Assembly (NCBI GenBank): GCA_036734945.1
Contig: DAIMXP010000024.1
Location: 1-64,000 of the forward strand
Reading direction: 5' to 3'
From: UBA4733 sp036734945
GTDB lineage: Bacteria; Chloroflexota; UBA4733
Length of the DNA stretch: 64,000 nucleotides
In this document: one piece after another, positions 16,696-25,646 of the stretch
How positions within the stretch are numbered: the first letter of the stretch is position 1
How the letters are laid out: each line of letters starts with the position of its first letter
Position numbers and translations under genes: made by a program
The notes under the pieces: generated by a model
Told to the model about the DNA's origin: nothing
The model's database searches: none
What the model saw: the letters and a program-made list of their open reading frames with translations, nothing else

Positions 16696-18729
16696 TCAGG
16701 GGGTGTAACTGGCGTAGATGGAGAAGGCGCCGGAGGTCGTGACGGCCGGGCCGAAGCTGGCGGGCCAGGCGCCGAAGGGCGTCGCACTCACATTCCAGGC
16801 CTCCCCAGCGCTGCTGCTCGGGTCGTAGTGCAGGTTGTTGAGGGCAGCGCTGCTGCCGTTGGTGTTGTACATCAGCCAGTACGCCGTGTTGGGGGCGAGG
16901 GTGGCGCTGATCGGCAGGGTGTTCCAGGCGCGGACCAGCCGCCGAGTGGTCCCGGTGGTGGCGGCGAGGGTGCCGGTGCCACTCTGCGCCACCAGGGTAC
17001 CAGGAGCACCGTTTTGGTCCGTGTAGATCGCCACCTGGAACCGGTTATGGGGGGGGGTATCCACGGTGCCCACGGCGACACTCATGCTCGTCACCGTGCC
17101 GCCCGCGCTCCCTGTCGTGAAGCGCGAGCCGTTCATGTTGTTGGCGTCGCCACTATCGAACGCGATGCCGACGCGGGCATCCCCCAACACGCCCCCACCG
17201 CTGGTTGGGGTCGCCGTCGGCGTACTGGTAGCGACCGGCGTGGACGTGGCCGTCGGTGTCGCGCTCAAGGTGGCGGTTGCTGTCGGTGTCACCGGTGTCG
17301 AAGTCGCCGTGGCCGTCGGCGTGCTTGTGGCCGTCGGCGTGGCGCCGCCTAGACCTGCGTAATACGCCTGGGCCTCCATGCGGATGTAGCCGCCATCATC
17401 GTCCGCGACCGTGCTGCTGTGGTTGTTACAGATCTGGCCACTGCTCAGTCCATCGGTCGTACAAAAGCTTGGCGGATTCGTTATGCCATCGTTATTGGCA
17501 TCCCAGTGGTTCGTGCTGCCACCGTTGCCGGAGCCGAAGAGTAACGCAATAATGCCGGCCTGCTGCAACTCGGCTACGTGGCCAAAGAAATACTCGGCCC
17601 GGTTGTCCTGGTAGTGCCCGTAGGTGTTGTTCTCCGTATCGAAGTACTGGTTGCCTTCCGGAATCTGCCATATGACTATCGAGCGCCCCGTCGCCGCATG
17701 CACAGCGCCGACGTAGCTTTCCCAACGGTGGAAGTTGGGGAAGGTACCATTCAGGCGATCCCACCAGCGGGAGGCATCGCCCCAAACATACTTATAGTAG
17801 CCGGCGTCACGATCCAAGACGTCGTTGAACACCAGGTCGAAGCTGCTCGTGCCGGACGGCACGCCGGCCACGCCGGCCTGGGAGAGGAACTGTCCCGCTT
17901 CCTGGCCGAGCGTCGCTGCGTCAAGGGAGGGATCGCTACTAGAGCCGATATCAACGCCTGTGGCCCAGTTGCTCAGGTGGAGGGCCAGCAGGACGTTGGG
18001 GGCGTACAGGTCGCGCAGATGCAGCAGCGCCCAGTTGAAGCCCTGGTACGAATTGGGATAGCCTGCCACAGCGGGATAGCCGGAGGCGGCGACCGCTGCC
18101 TTTAAGTAGGCGGGATTGTTGCCCTGGCCCGTGCAATAGCCAAAGCAAGAACCGTTATTGAGCACTGCCTGCTCGGCATAGCCGGAGAAATCCGGCTCGA
18201 CCTGAACAATGGCGGTCTGCCCGAATCCCGAGATGCCGTCATAGCTGCCGGAACCGAGTCGCTGCATCAAGAGCGCAAAGTTCTGGAAGTAGCTGGCCAT
18301 CGTCGTCGCGTCGTTGAGGTTACTAATGTCCTTTTGACCCTCACCGCAAGTATTACAGGAGCCATTACTCTGCAGGAGATCGTAGTAGCTGAAGACGGGG
18401 ACGTAGTGGTGAGACGCTGCATCCTGGGCATAATAAAGGGGAAACTGGCCGTTGCTATTCCACGTTTCCCACCCACTGTTGGTATTTACTCCACCCGAGA
18501 GATACTGATAGGCATAGTCCCAAGGGATACCAGAATTCGGCATCCAGCCGTCAAGACCATTGCTATTGGGAGCCGCACTCAGCCCAATCCCGAAGTGACT
18601 GGGCAATCCTTGTGGCGCCGAGGCAGCGTGAACCACGCTACGCTGGAAAGGGCCCAAAGCACTGTTAGCAATGAGCACGATCGATACAGCGATGACCAGG
18701 AATACTCCTTTGAGCTTTGTGATGATCAA
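16696..18729 (-). CDS. secreted glycoside-hydrolase-like protein with linker and C-terminal module
   Basis: A 677-residue secreted protein. Signal segment at residues 6-35 (LKGVFLVIAVSIVLIANSAL onward to AAS). A catalytic-looking domain follows to about residue 465, with aromatic and acidic motifs such as VQVEPDFSGYAEQ, LALHLSNWATG and FDLVFNDVLDRDAGYY that suggest a TIM-barrel hydrolase, although I cannot name the family. A Thr-Pro-rich linker (about 465-515) leads to a module of about 150 residues starting VGIAFDSGDANNMNGSRFTT, shared with the proteins at 21261 and 46291. Probably acts on or binds extracellular polysaccharide. Confidence 0.8.
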   Translation of the reverse strand: MIITKLKGVFLVIAVSIVLIANSALGPFQRSVVHAASAPQGLPSHFGIGLSAAPNSNGLDGWMPNSGIPWDYAYQYLSGGVNTNSGWETWNSNGQFPLYYAQDAASHHYVPVFSYYDLLQSNGSCNTCGEGQKDISNLNDATTMASYFQNFALLMQRLGSGSYDGISGFGQTAIVQVEPDFSGYAEQAVLNNGSCFGYCTGQGNNPAYLKAAVAASGYPAVAGYPNSYQGFNWALLHLRDLYAPNVLLALHLSNWATGVDIGSSSDPSLDAATLGQEAGQFLSQAGVAGVPSGTSSFDLVFNDVLDRDAGYYKYVWGDASRWWDRLNGTFPNFHRWESYVGAVHAATGRSIVIWQIPEGNQYFDTENNTYGHYQDNRAEYFFGHVAELQQAGIIALLFGSGNGGSTNHWDANNDGITNPPSFCTTDGLSSGQICNNHSSTVADDDGGYIRMEAQAYYAGLGGATPTATSTPTATATSTPVTPTATATLSATPTATSTPVATSTPTATPTSGGGVLGDARVGIAFDSGDANNMNGSRFTTGSAGGTVTSMSVAVGTVDTPPHNRFQVAIYTDQNGAPGTLVAQSGTGTLAATTGTTRRLVRAWNTLPISATLAPNTAYWLMYNTNGSSAALNNLHYDPSSSAGEAWNVSATPFGAWPASFGPAVTTSGAFSIYASYTP

Positions 18730-19154
18730 TCCTCCTCGTTTCCAGCGTTGCAGGTATGTGATTCACGCCTACGGCTCAGAACATAGTCGTTCGTACCAAC
18801 GGACATATTACCGTCGACCTTCCGCTTTATGAAAACGGGACCGGAAATTAGGAAATTTGGTGTAGTACTCTGCGGCTTCTCCGTGCGGTTCATCGCTGCT
18901 TCAGGCGGGCCATCCTAATTCTACAGCCTCACTTCCAAAGACCCCCTCTGGAGAGTACCGACGAGCAATTCAGCCGGGCGACGTTCTTGCATCTGGAGCT
19001 ATCGAGCGCCGTAGCGGAAGTGAGGCTGCAGTACTAAGCCCAATACGGTTTAGATAAGGGAAGCAAGCAGGTGAGGTGACTCCTGGGGGAGCGTGTGGCA
19101 TTCTGGGATTTGGACGATCTCAAGGGGTCGCACGAGCCGCAGAGGAGTCATCTC
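18730..19154. other. intergenic region with a 16-bp inverted repeat
   Basis: No gene seen. CTACAGCCTCACTTCC (18921-18936) is repeated in inverted form at 19016-19031 with one mismatch, enclosing about 80 bp. The pair lies just before an IS4-like transposase remnant and may be a leftover mobile-element end or a miniature element. Confidence 0.5.
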
Positions 19155-19688
19155 ATGGGATCTATAGCACGTCACCGTCCCGCGACCAGCACGTTTACGG
19201 ATGCCGTAGCGTTGGAGGCATTGGAGCAGGTCGTGCCGCTGGCGATGATTCATAGGGTGGCTGCGGACGCCGATGTGCCGACGGAGCGGCGGCGCAAGCT
19301 GCCGGCGGATGTCACGTTGCTGTTGTGCGTGGCGATGAGCCGGTTCAGCTAAGAGGCGCTGACGGTGGTGCTGCACAAGCTGGTGCATGGGCTGCGTTTG
19401 TTCTGGCCGGACCCTGAGATCGCCCTGGCGAGCAAGCGCCCAGAGGGCACCCGGATCAGCCAGGCCCGCTATCGCCTGGGGGCACGCCCGGTGGTGGCGC
19501 TGTTCCACCGCGTGTGTGGGCCCTTGGCCACCGTCCAGACGCCAGGGGCCTTCCGCTTTGGGCTGCGGCTGGTGGCCATCGACGGCTTGGTTGAGGACGC
19601 GCCCGACTCCCCGGCCAATGTCCGCGCCTTCGGGCGGCAGCACAGCGACCGGGGGGCGAGCGCCTTCCCCCAGGTGCAAGGCGTCTAG
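19155..19688 (+). pseudogene. IS4-family transposase remnant
   Basis: One reading frame encodes an IS4-type N-terminal domain (MGSIARHRPATSTFTDAVAL to VTLLLCVAMSRFS), broken by TAA at 19350-19352. It continues in the same frame with EALTVVLHKLVHGLRLFWPD, RFGLRLVAIDGLVEDAPDSP and DRGASAFPQVQGV, then stops at 19688. IDGLVEDAPDSP resembles the first catalytic Asp region. The remaining C-terminal half with the other DDE residues is absent, so the element is dead. The decayed region downstream contains a repeated segment and a fragment of another gene. Confidence 0.75.
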
Positions 19689-19698
19689 CTGAGCGAGT

Positions 19699-19787
19699 GC
19701 GGCACCCACGCGCACCCAGAGGTACCGCCGGTCGCGTTCGTTGGTCGCGGCAGCTATCAGCGGCACCCACGCGCACCCAGAGGTACC
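19699..19787 (+). repeat. 28-bp direct repeat inside decayed transposase region
   Basis: A 28-bp unit beginning GCGGCACCCACGCGCACCC occurs at 19699-19726 and again at 19760-19787, identical by eye, 61 bp apart. It lies where the transposase frame is lost, so it probably marks a duplication or recombination event during decay. Confidence 0.7.
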
Positions 19788-20002
19788 CGCGACGCCGGCT
19801 TCTGGCCCTGCCACTCCAGCGGGTGGGCGCGCTCCGCCCCTTGCGCAGCGTCTGCGCGGGGATTGTAAAAGCCGGGTGTCAAGCGGCTCTGGTGCGTAAA
19901 GTAGGGAGCACCGAGGATAGGGTATGCTATACCAGAGGGCTGAAGCAAGCGCCGCGCAGCGACAACACGGGCCCGGACCACCTCCCCACTTTATGCACCA
20001 GA

Positions 20003-20149
20003 GCCGATTTCGGTGGGCTGTTTACCGGCATATCCACCGCCCCAAACGCCGCCTTGCCGCTCGGAGTCTTCGTCATAGCCGCAGCCTTTGCGTACCGTGA
20101 ACCGGCGACACAAGCAGTGCTGCCCGCCTCAATCCTGCGCACTCGCTAG
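20003..20149 (+). pseudogene. C-terminal fragment of a paralogue of the 6271-7269 membrane protein
   Basis: The frame reads ADFGGLFTGISTAPNAALPL, GVFVIAAAFAYREP and then a stop at 20147-20149. The intact protein has QDFGGFFTGTATDPNIALPM and GVFLLAAVVAYREP at the equivalent position. Only about 45 codons survive and no start is present, so it is a remnant truncated by the adjacent IS4-like event. Confidence 0.75.
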
Positions 20150-20410
20150 TTCAATGGCGCAAGCGTTGTGACAACGCCCCACCATCCGATACAGTGCGAC
20201 TGGTGTCCCCTGGCATCAGGTTGTTAAATGCAAGGCTCCCAAGTATATCAAGCCAGGACGAACATGACAGCGCCGTTGGAGGTCGTGCCCCCCGATCTCA
20301 CCGGGTTACCCGAAAAAAGCACAGGTCGTCAGGGGCGAAGCACCAGGCGTTGTAATGTCGCATTCATTCTGCTGGGTTATCCCTATAGTTATCTGGATTA
20401 GGAGTTACAC

Positions 20411-21034
20411 ATGCGCCGCCTCGGGATCGTCCTCATTATAGTCGGATTCATCGCAATCGGAACTTCGTCGGTCACGCTTGCAACCGCTCAAGGAAGTGGG
20501 GGCAATAATCCGGGCGGCAGCGGCACTTCAACTACCGGCTCTGGACCTGACGCCGCCGCGCCAACGCGTGAGCTAGCTGACGGTACAGCCCTCCAGGTAG
20601 GCGCGAACGGTACTGCACCAGCAAATAACCTACCGGCTCCGACACGCGAACTGGCGACGGCAGGAGGCGCGCCAGGGCCCACTACCACGGATACAACACA
20701 GCATGCGCCGGCCAGTCGAAGCAAGGGCCTGACCCCCGAACAACGACTCGCAACCCTCCAGGCGGATGGGTTTATTCCAGAGGCGAAGCCGCCGGTGGCG
20801 GAGAACGACCCGCGCACTGTAGCCATCAAACAGCAATTGGACGGTTTGGCCGCTCGCTGCATGGAGAGTCCCGATCAACTTGCGGACTTGACAGTAGAAG
20901 CACGAGCGATCAAGGCAAAGCACGGCATCAACTCGAACGATGAAAGCGTGTTAGCGAGCGTTAGGGCGGCACTTCCCGCTGGCACGGCGCCGGTACGATG
21001 CAATGCGCTATTCACCAGCCATGGGCAGAGTTAG
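20411..21034 (+). CDS. secreted hypothetical protein
   Basis: A 207-residue protein with a clear signal peptide (MRRLGIVLIIVGFIAIGTSS, cleavage probably after VTLATAQ). The mature part starts with a Gly/Ser-rich stretch and contains two related segments, APTRELADGTALQVGANGT and APTRELATAGGAPGP, suggesting an internal repeat. The C-terminal half is more globular (LTPEQRLATLQADGFIPEAK and onward). GGAG lies upstream of the ATG. No family is recognised; it precedes the large secreted proteins and may be cotranscribed with them. Confidence 0.7.
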   Translation: MRRLGIVLIIVGFIAIGTSSVTLATAQGSGGNNPGGSGTSTTGSGPDAAAPTRELADGTALQVGANGTAPANNLPAPTRELATAGGAPGPTTTDTTQHAPASRSKGLTPEQRLATLQADGFIPEAKPPVAENDPRTVAIKQQLDGLAARCMESPDQLADLTVEARAIKAKHGINSNDESVLASVRAALPAGTAPVRCNALFTSHGQS

Positions 21035-21260
21035 TCAACCATTTCCTTCCATTAGGGGTCGCCAGACCATCCGTGAACGGTAGCTGCGACTTCGTACCGG
21101 CGGCTTCTGTGGCCCGCTTGGTCCAAGGTGGCTGTGCACCTGAAATAGCGTTCATCTCCCGTTCACAGATTCAACGTAGAACGATGGGAACCTTAGCTAT
21201 TCAGTCAGCACAAGGGTTTGCCTGCTTGATTCGTCGCATATAGGCTAGGATAAATTTGTT

Positions 21261-24200
21261 ATGTCTCCGTCGGCACGCCAGCTTTACCGGTTCGCTTTGG
21301 TGGGCTTTGCCTGTATTCTTCTCGGCGTACTGCTCGGCGTACAGCCCCACCCTGTCACCCGAGTTCAAGCTGCCGGTGGATGTACCAGTAACCCCATCGT
21401 CTGCGAGAATGCCTTGCCTGGTACTCCACAATCACAGTGGGACATCAGCGGTGCCGGCGACTCCAGCATTCAGGGCTTTTCCACCGATATCAGCGTCAAT
21501 CACGGCAACTCCATCTCCTTCAAGGTCAATACACCTGCCACTGCTTACCGCCTCGACATATATCGGATGGGCTACTACCAGGGGAATGGCGCCAGGCTCA
21601 TCTCCAGTATCCTACCATCCGTCGCCTTGCCTCAGAGTCAGCCGGCTTGCCTGACCGACTCAACGACCGGGCTAATCGACTGTGGCAACTGGGCAGTGTC
21701 GGCGTCGTGGGCAGTTCCCTCGACCGCCGTTTCCGGCATCTACTTCGCCAAGTTGGTGCGGACAGACGGCACGACCGGCGCGAGCCAGATCGTGTTTGTC
21801 GTTCGTGACGACGCCAGCACGAGCGATGTGGTGTTCAAAACATCCGACACCACCTGGCAGGCGTATAACGACTGGGGTGGCAACGACCTCTACACGGGAG
21901 GACCAGCGCCCTGGGGGGCCTACAAGGTCAGCTACAACCGGCCATTCAATACCCGAGGCGACAGCAGCCAGGACTTCGTTTTCAACGCCGAATACCCGAT
22001 GGTGCGCTGGATGGAATCCAACGGCTACGACGTCAGCTATATCAGTTCCATCGACGCCGACCGTTATGGCTCCCTGATCAAGCAGCACAAGACATTCCTG
22101 TCGGTTGGTCACGACGAGTACTGGTCCGGCAACGAGCGCGCCAACGTCGAGGCGGCTCGGGCTGCCGGCGTCCACCTCGGCTTCTTTTCCGGCAATGAGG
22201 TTTTTTGGAAGACGCGCTGGGAACCGAGCATCGACGGCTCGAACACCAACTATCGCACGCTCGTAACCTATAAGGAGACGCATGCCAACGCGGTGAGCGA
22301 TCCCCAGGATCCGCCGACCTGGACGGGCACCTGGCGAGACCCCCGCTGGAGCCCACCGGCCGATGGCGGCCGACCTGAAAATGGCCTCACCGGAACCATC
22401 TTCATGGTCAATGGTGGCGTCAATCGACAGGACTCCATCGCAGTGCCGGCATCGTACGCAAATCTGCGCTTTTGGCGCAACACGAGCGTCGCCGCCCTGC
22501 AGCCGGGGCAAACGGCGACCTTTCCGGCCGGGACGCTTGGCTACGAATGGGATGAAGACCTAGACAACGGCGCCCGCCCGGCTGGCCTGATCGACATGTC
22601 CTCCAACACGCTCAGTATTTCAGGCGACTTGCTTCTGGACTACGGCAACACGTTCGGCAACGGCACGGCCACGCACCATCTGACGCTCTACCGGGCGCCA
22701 AGCGGGGCGCTGGTCTTTGGCGCCGGAACTGTACAGTGGTCATGGGGCTTGGACGGCAACCACGACAACGGTAGCGCCTTCACCGTCCCGGCGATGCAGC
22801 AAGCCACGGTCAACCTGTTCGCCGATATGCATGTGCAACCGGCAACCCTGCAGACCGGCCTCGTCACTGCGGCCGCCTCAACCGACACGACCCCACCGAC
22901 CTCGATCATCACCTCGCCGGCTAATGGCGCAACCATCCCCGTGGGCAGCAACGTCACCATCTCCGGCACCGCTTCGGACGTAGGGGGCGTCGTTGCAGGC
23001 ATGGAGGTATCCATCGATGGTGGCGCGACATGGCATCCGGCCAGCGGCCGCACGAGTTGGAGCTACACCTGGACAGCGAGCGTCAGTGGATCTGTCACCA
23101 TCGAGAGTCGCGCCACCGACGACAGTGGCAACATCCAGAGCCCGGCCACCAGTGTGACGGTGACAGTGCCCGGGCCGACCTGTCCCTGTTCCTTCGGCAA
23201 TACCGTGGCAGGGGCCGGAGTAGACAGTGGTGATGCCAACAACATCAATGGGACACGCTTCACGATGGGCAGCGCCAACGGCACGGTGACGAGCATGAGC
23301 GTCCACGTCGGCAGCGTCGCCGCCGCCCCCAATAACCAGTTCCAACTCGCCATCTACACCGACCAGGCCGGCCAACCGGGGACCCTCGTCGCCAAGAGCG
23401 GATCCGGCACCCTGACCGCCAACACCTGGAACACGCTGCCGCTGAGCGCCACCCTCACTGCCAACACCGCCTACTGGCTGGTCTACAACAGCAACGGCAC
23501 CAGCGACAACTCCCTCAACGACATGAACTACAGCGCCAGCAGCAACCCGGAGGTCTGGACCAACAGTCCCGTGACCTTCGGCGCGTGGCCCAGCAGCTTC
23601 CCCGCCTCCAGCCAGGGCAGTTGGTCCTTCTCGATCTATGCCTCCTACACCACCAGCGGCAGCGCCACGCCCACCCCGACCCCTACCACTGGTCCAAGCC
23701 CTACCCCAACCGCCACCGCGACGGTCGGCACACCGACAGCCACACCAACCACTGGTCCGACCTCAACCCCGACGCCGACGGCCACCACCCCAGCCTGTCC
23801 CTGCACGATCTGGCCGAGTTCGGCGACGCCGGTGACGCCCGCGACGAGCGATGCCAGTGCGGTCGAGGTGGGTGTCAAGTTCCAGGCGGACACCAGCGGC
23901 TTCATCAGCGGCATCCGCTTCTACAAGGGCAGCAGCAACACCGGCCCCCACACCGGCGACCTGTGGAGCAGCAGCGGCGCCTTGCTCGCCACCGCCACCT
24001 TCAGCGGCGAGACCGCCTCCGGCTGGCAGCAGGTCACCTTCTCGTCACCGGTGGCCATCACCGCCAACACCACCTACGTCGCCGCCTACCACACCAACTC
24101 CGGCAACTACGCCGAAGACGATAACTCCTTCACCGCAGCGCTGAACAGTCCGCCCTTGCACGTCCTGGCCAGCGGTACCAGCGGTGGCAACGGCGTCTAC

Positions 24201-25577
24201 GCCTACGGCGCCAGCAGCACCTTCCCCAACCAGACCTACAACGCCGCCAACTACTGGGTGGATGTGGTGTTCACGACCGCTGGTGGCAGTGCCACGGCCA
24301 CCCCGACCGCCACCAGCACGGCCACGGCCACCCCGACGGCCACCAACACCGCCGGCCCGACGGCCACGCCGACCGCGACCAATACCGCCGGCCCGACGGC
24401 CACGCCGACCGCGACCAACACACCAGTTGCGACAGCAACCAGCACCCCGACGCCGACCGCCACGACGACTGCAACGCCAACAAAGACGCCGACGGCCACG
24501 GCAACTGCTACCGCGACGCGCACCCCAACCGCCACGGCAACGACGGCTCCGGGTGCCAAAACGCTGGGCAATACAGTGGCTGGGGCTGGCGTGGACAGTG
24601 GTGATTCCAACAACATCAACGGCACCCGGTTCACGATGGGGAGCGCCAACGGCGCGGTGACGAGCATGAGCGTCCACGTCGGCAGCGTCGCCGCCGCCCC
24701 CAACAACCAGTACCAACTCGCCATCTACACCGACCAGGCCGGCCAGCCGGGGACCCTCGTCGCCAAGAGCGGCTCCGGCACCCTGGCCGCCAACGCCTGG
24801 AACACGCTGCCGCTCAGCACCACCCTCACTGCCAACACCGCCTACTGGCTGGTCTACAACAGCAACGGCACCAGCGACAACTCCCTCAACGACATGAACT
24901 ACAGCGCCAGCAGCAACCCGGAGGTCTGGACCAACAGTCCCGTGACCTTCGGCGCGTGGCCCAGCAGCTTCCCCGCCTCCAGCCAGGGCAGTTGGTCCTT
25001 CTCGATCTATGCCTCCTACACCACCAGCACCAGCACGCCCACCCCGACCCCCACAACCGGACCAAGCCCCTCCCCAACCGCCACCGCGACGGCGCCGACA
25101 TGCCCCTGCACGATCTTTGGCAATGCGGTGCCCTCGACTCCCTGGACCAGTGACTCCGGTTCTGTTGAGGTTGGCGTGAAGTTCAACGCGGACCGCAACG
25201 GCCAGATCACGGGCATCCGTTTCTACAAGGGCAGCGGAAACACCGGAGCACACGTAGCCCATCTCTGGACAGCGTCCGGCGCCCTCCTTGCCACGGCAAC
25301 CTTCACCAGTGAGACAGCGTCCGGCTGGCAGCAGGTGACGTTCTCCTCGCCCGTCGCGATCACGGCGGGGGCGACCTACATCGCCTCCTACCACAGCACC
25401 AGCGGCTACGCCGAGGATGACGGCTACTTTACTGCTGCAGTGAACAACGCGCCGCTGCATGCTCCGACAAGCGCGACGTCCGGTGGTAACGGCATCTATG
25501 CCTACGGCAGCGGGGCCGTCTTCCCCAATCAGACCTACAACCAGGCCAACTACTGGGTCGATGTCCTATTCAACTGA
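21261..25577 (+). CDS. large secreted multidomain protein: DMFase large-subunit-like, Ig-like and repeated C-terminal modules
   Basis: 1438 residues. Signal peptide to about residue 37. Residues about 45-540 resemble the N,N-dimethylformamidase large-subunit family, with YRMGYYQGNGARL, YPMVRWMESNGYDVSY and the hallmark LSVGHDEYWS. An Ig-like domain follows (about 548-635). Then two kinds of module alternate with Thr-Pro linkers: a 150-residue module starting NTVAGAGVDSGDANNINGTR (about 645-795 and 1095-1245) and DUF4082 (about 850-1000 and 1290-1438; GVKFQADTSGFISGIRFYKG). The two 150-residue modules are nearly identical in DNA. Probably cell-surface or matrix-associated; substrate unknown. 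Confidence 0.85.
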   Translation: MSPSARQLYRFALVGFACILLGVLLGVQPHPVTRVQAAGGCTSNPIVCENALPGTPQSQWDISGAGDSSIQGFSTDISVNHGNSISFKVNTPATAYRLDIYRMGYYQGNGARLISSILPSVALPQSQPACLTDSTTGLIDCGNWAVSASWAVPSTAVSGIYFAKLVRTDGTTGASQIVFVVRDDASTSDVVFKTSDTTWQAYNDWGGNDLYTGGPAPWGAYKVSYNRPFNTRGDSSQDFVFNAEYPMVRWMESNGYDVSYISSIDADRYGSLIKQHKTFLSVGHDEYWSGNERANVEAARAAGVHLGFFSGNEVFWKTRWEPSIDGSNTNYRTLVTYKETHANAVSDPQDPPTWTGTWRDPRWSPPADGGRPENGLTGTIFMVNGGVNRQDSIAVPASYANLRFWRNTSVAALQPGQTATFPAGTLGYEWDEDLDNGARPAGLIDMSSNTLSISGDLLLDYGNTFGNGTATHHLTLYRAPSGALVFGAGTVQWSWGLDGNHDNGSAFTVPAMQQATVNLFADMHVQPATLQTGLVTAAASTDTTPPTSIITSPANGATIPVGSNVTISGTASDVGGVVAGMEVSIDGGATWHPASGRTSWSYTWTASVSGSVTIESRATDDSGNIQSPATSVTVTVPGPTCPCSFGNTVAGAGVDSGDANNINGTRFTMGSANGTVTSMSVHVGSVAAAPNNQFQLAIYTDQAGQPGTLVAKSGSGTLTANTWNTLPLSATLTANTAYWLVYNSNGTSDNSLNDMNYSASSNPEVWTNSPVTFGAWPSSFPASSQGSWSFSIYASYTTSGSATPTPTPTTGPSPTPTATATVGTPTATPTTGPTSTPTPTATTPACPCTIWPSSATPVTPATSDASAVEVGVKFQADTSGFISGIRFYKGSSNTGPHTGDLWSSSGALLATATFSGETASGWQQVTFSSPVAITANTTYVAAYHTNSGNYAEDDNSFTAALNSPPLHVLASGTSGGNGVYAYGASSTFPNQTYNAANYWVDVVFTTAGGSATATPTATSTATATPTATNTAGPTATPTATNTAGPTATPTATNTPVATATSTPTPTATTTATPTKTPTATATATATRTPTATATTAPGAKTLGNTVAGAGVDSGDSNNINGTRFTMGSANGAVTSMSVHVGSVAAAPNNQYQLAIYTDQAGQPGTLVAKSGSGTLAANAWNTLPLSTTLTANTAYWLVYNSNGTSDNSLNDMNYSASSNPEVWTNSPVTFGAWPSSFPASSQGSWSFSIYASYTTSTSTPTPTPTTGPSPSPTATATAPTCPCTIFGNAVPSTPWTSDSGSVEVGVKFNADRNGQITGIRFYKGSGNTGAHVAHLWTASGALLATATFTSETASGWQQVTFSSPVAITAGATYIASYHSTSGYAEDDGYFTAAVNNAPLHAPTSATSGGNGIYAYGSGAVFPNQTYNQANYWVDVLFN

Positions 25578-25646
25578 GTACACAGTGATGCCGAGTCGGG
25601 ACACTGACCGGTGGTCGGAGCCGGCAAACCGAAAGAGAGTGGTGGT

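Noticed and set aside
24290..24550. repetitive DNA considered as a CRISPR array
   Set aside because: The repeats are short, coding, in frame and lack unique spacers; they encode a Thr-Pro linker.
24045..25460. 471-codon minus-strand frame opposite the large secreted gene
   Set aside because: It has low-complexity Arg/Gly/Val composition produced by the Thr-Pro repeats on the other strand.
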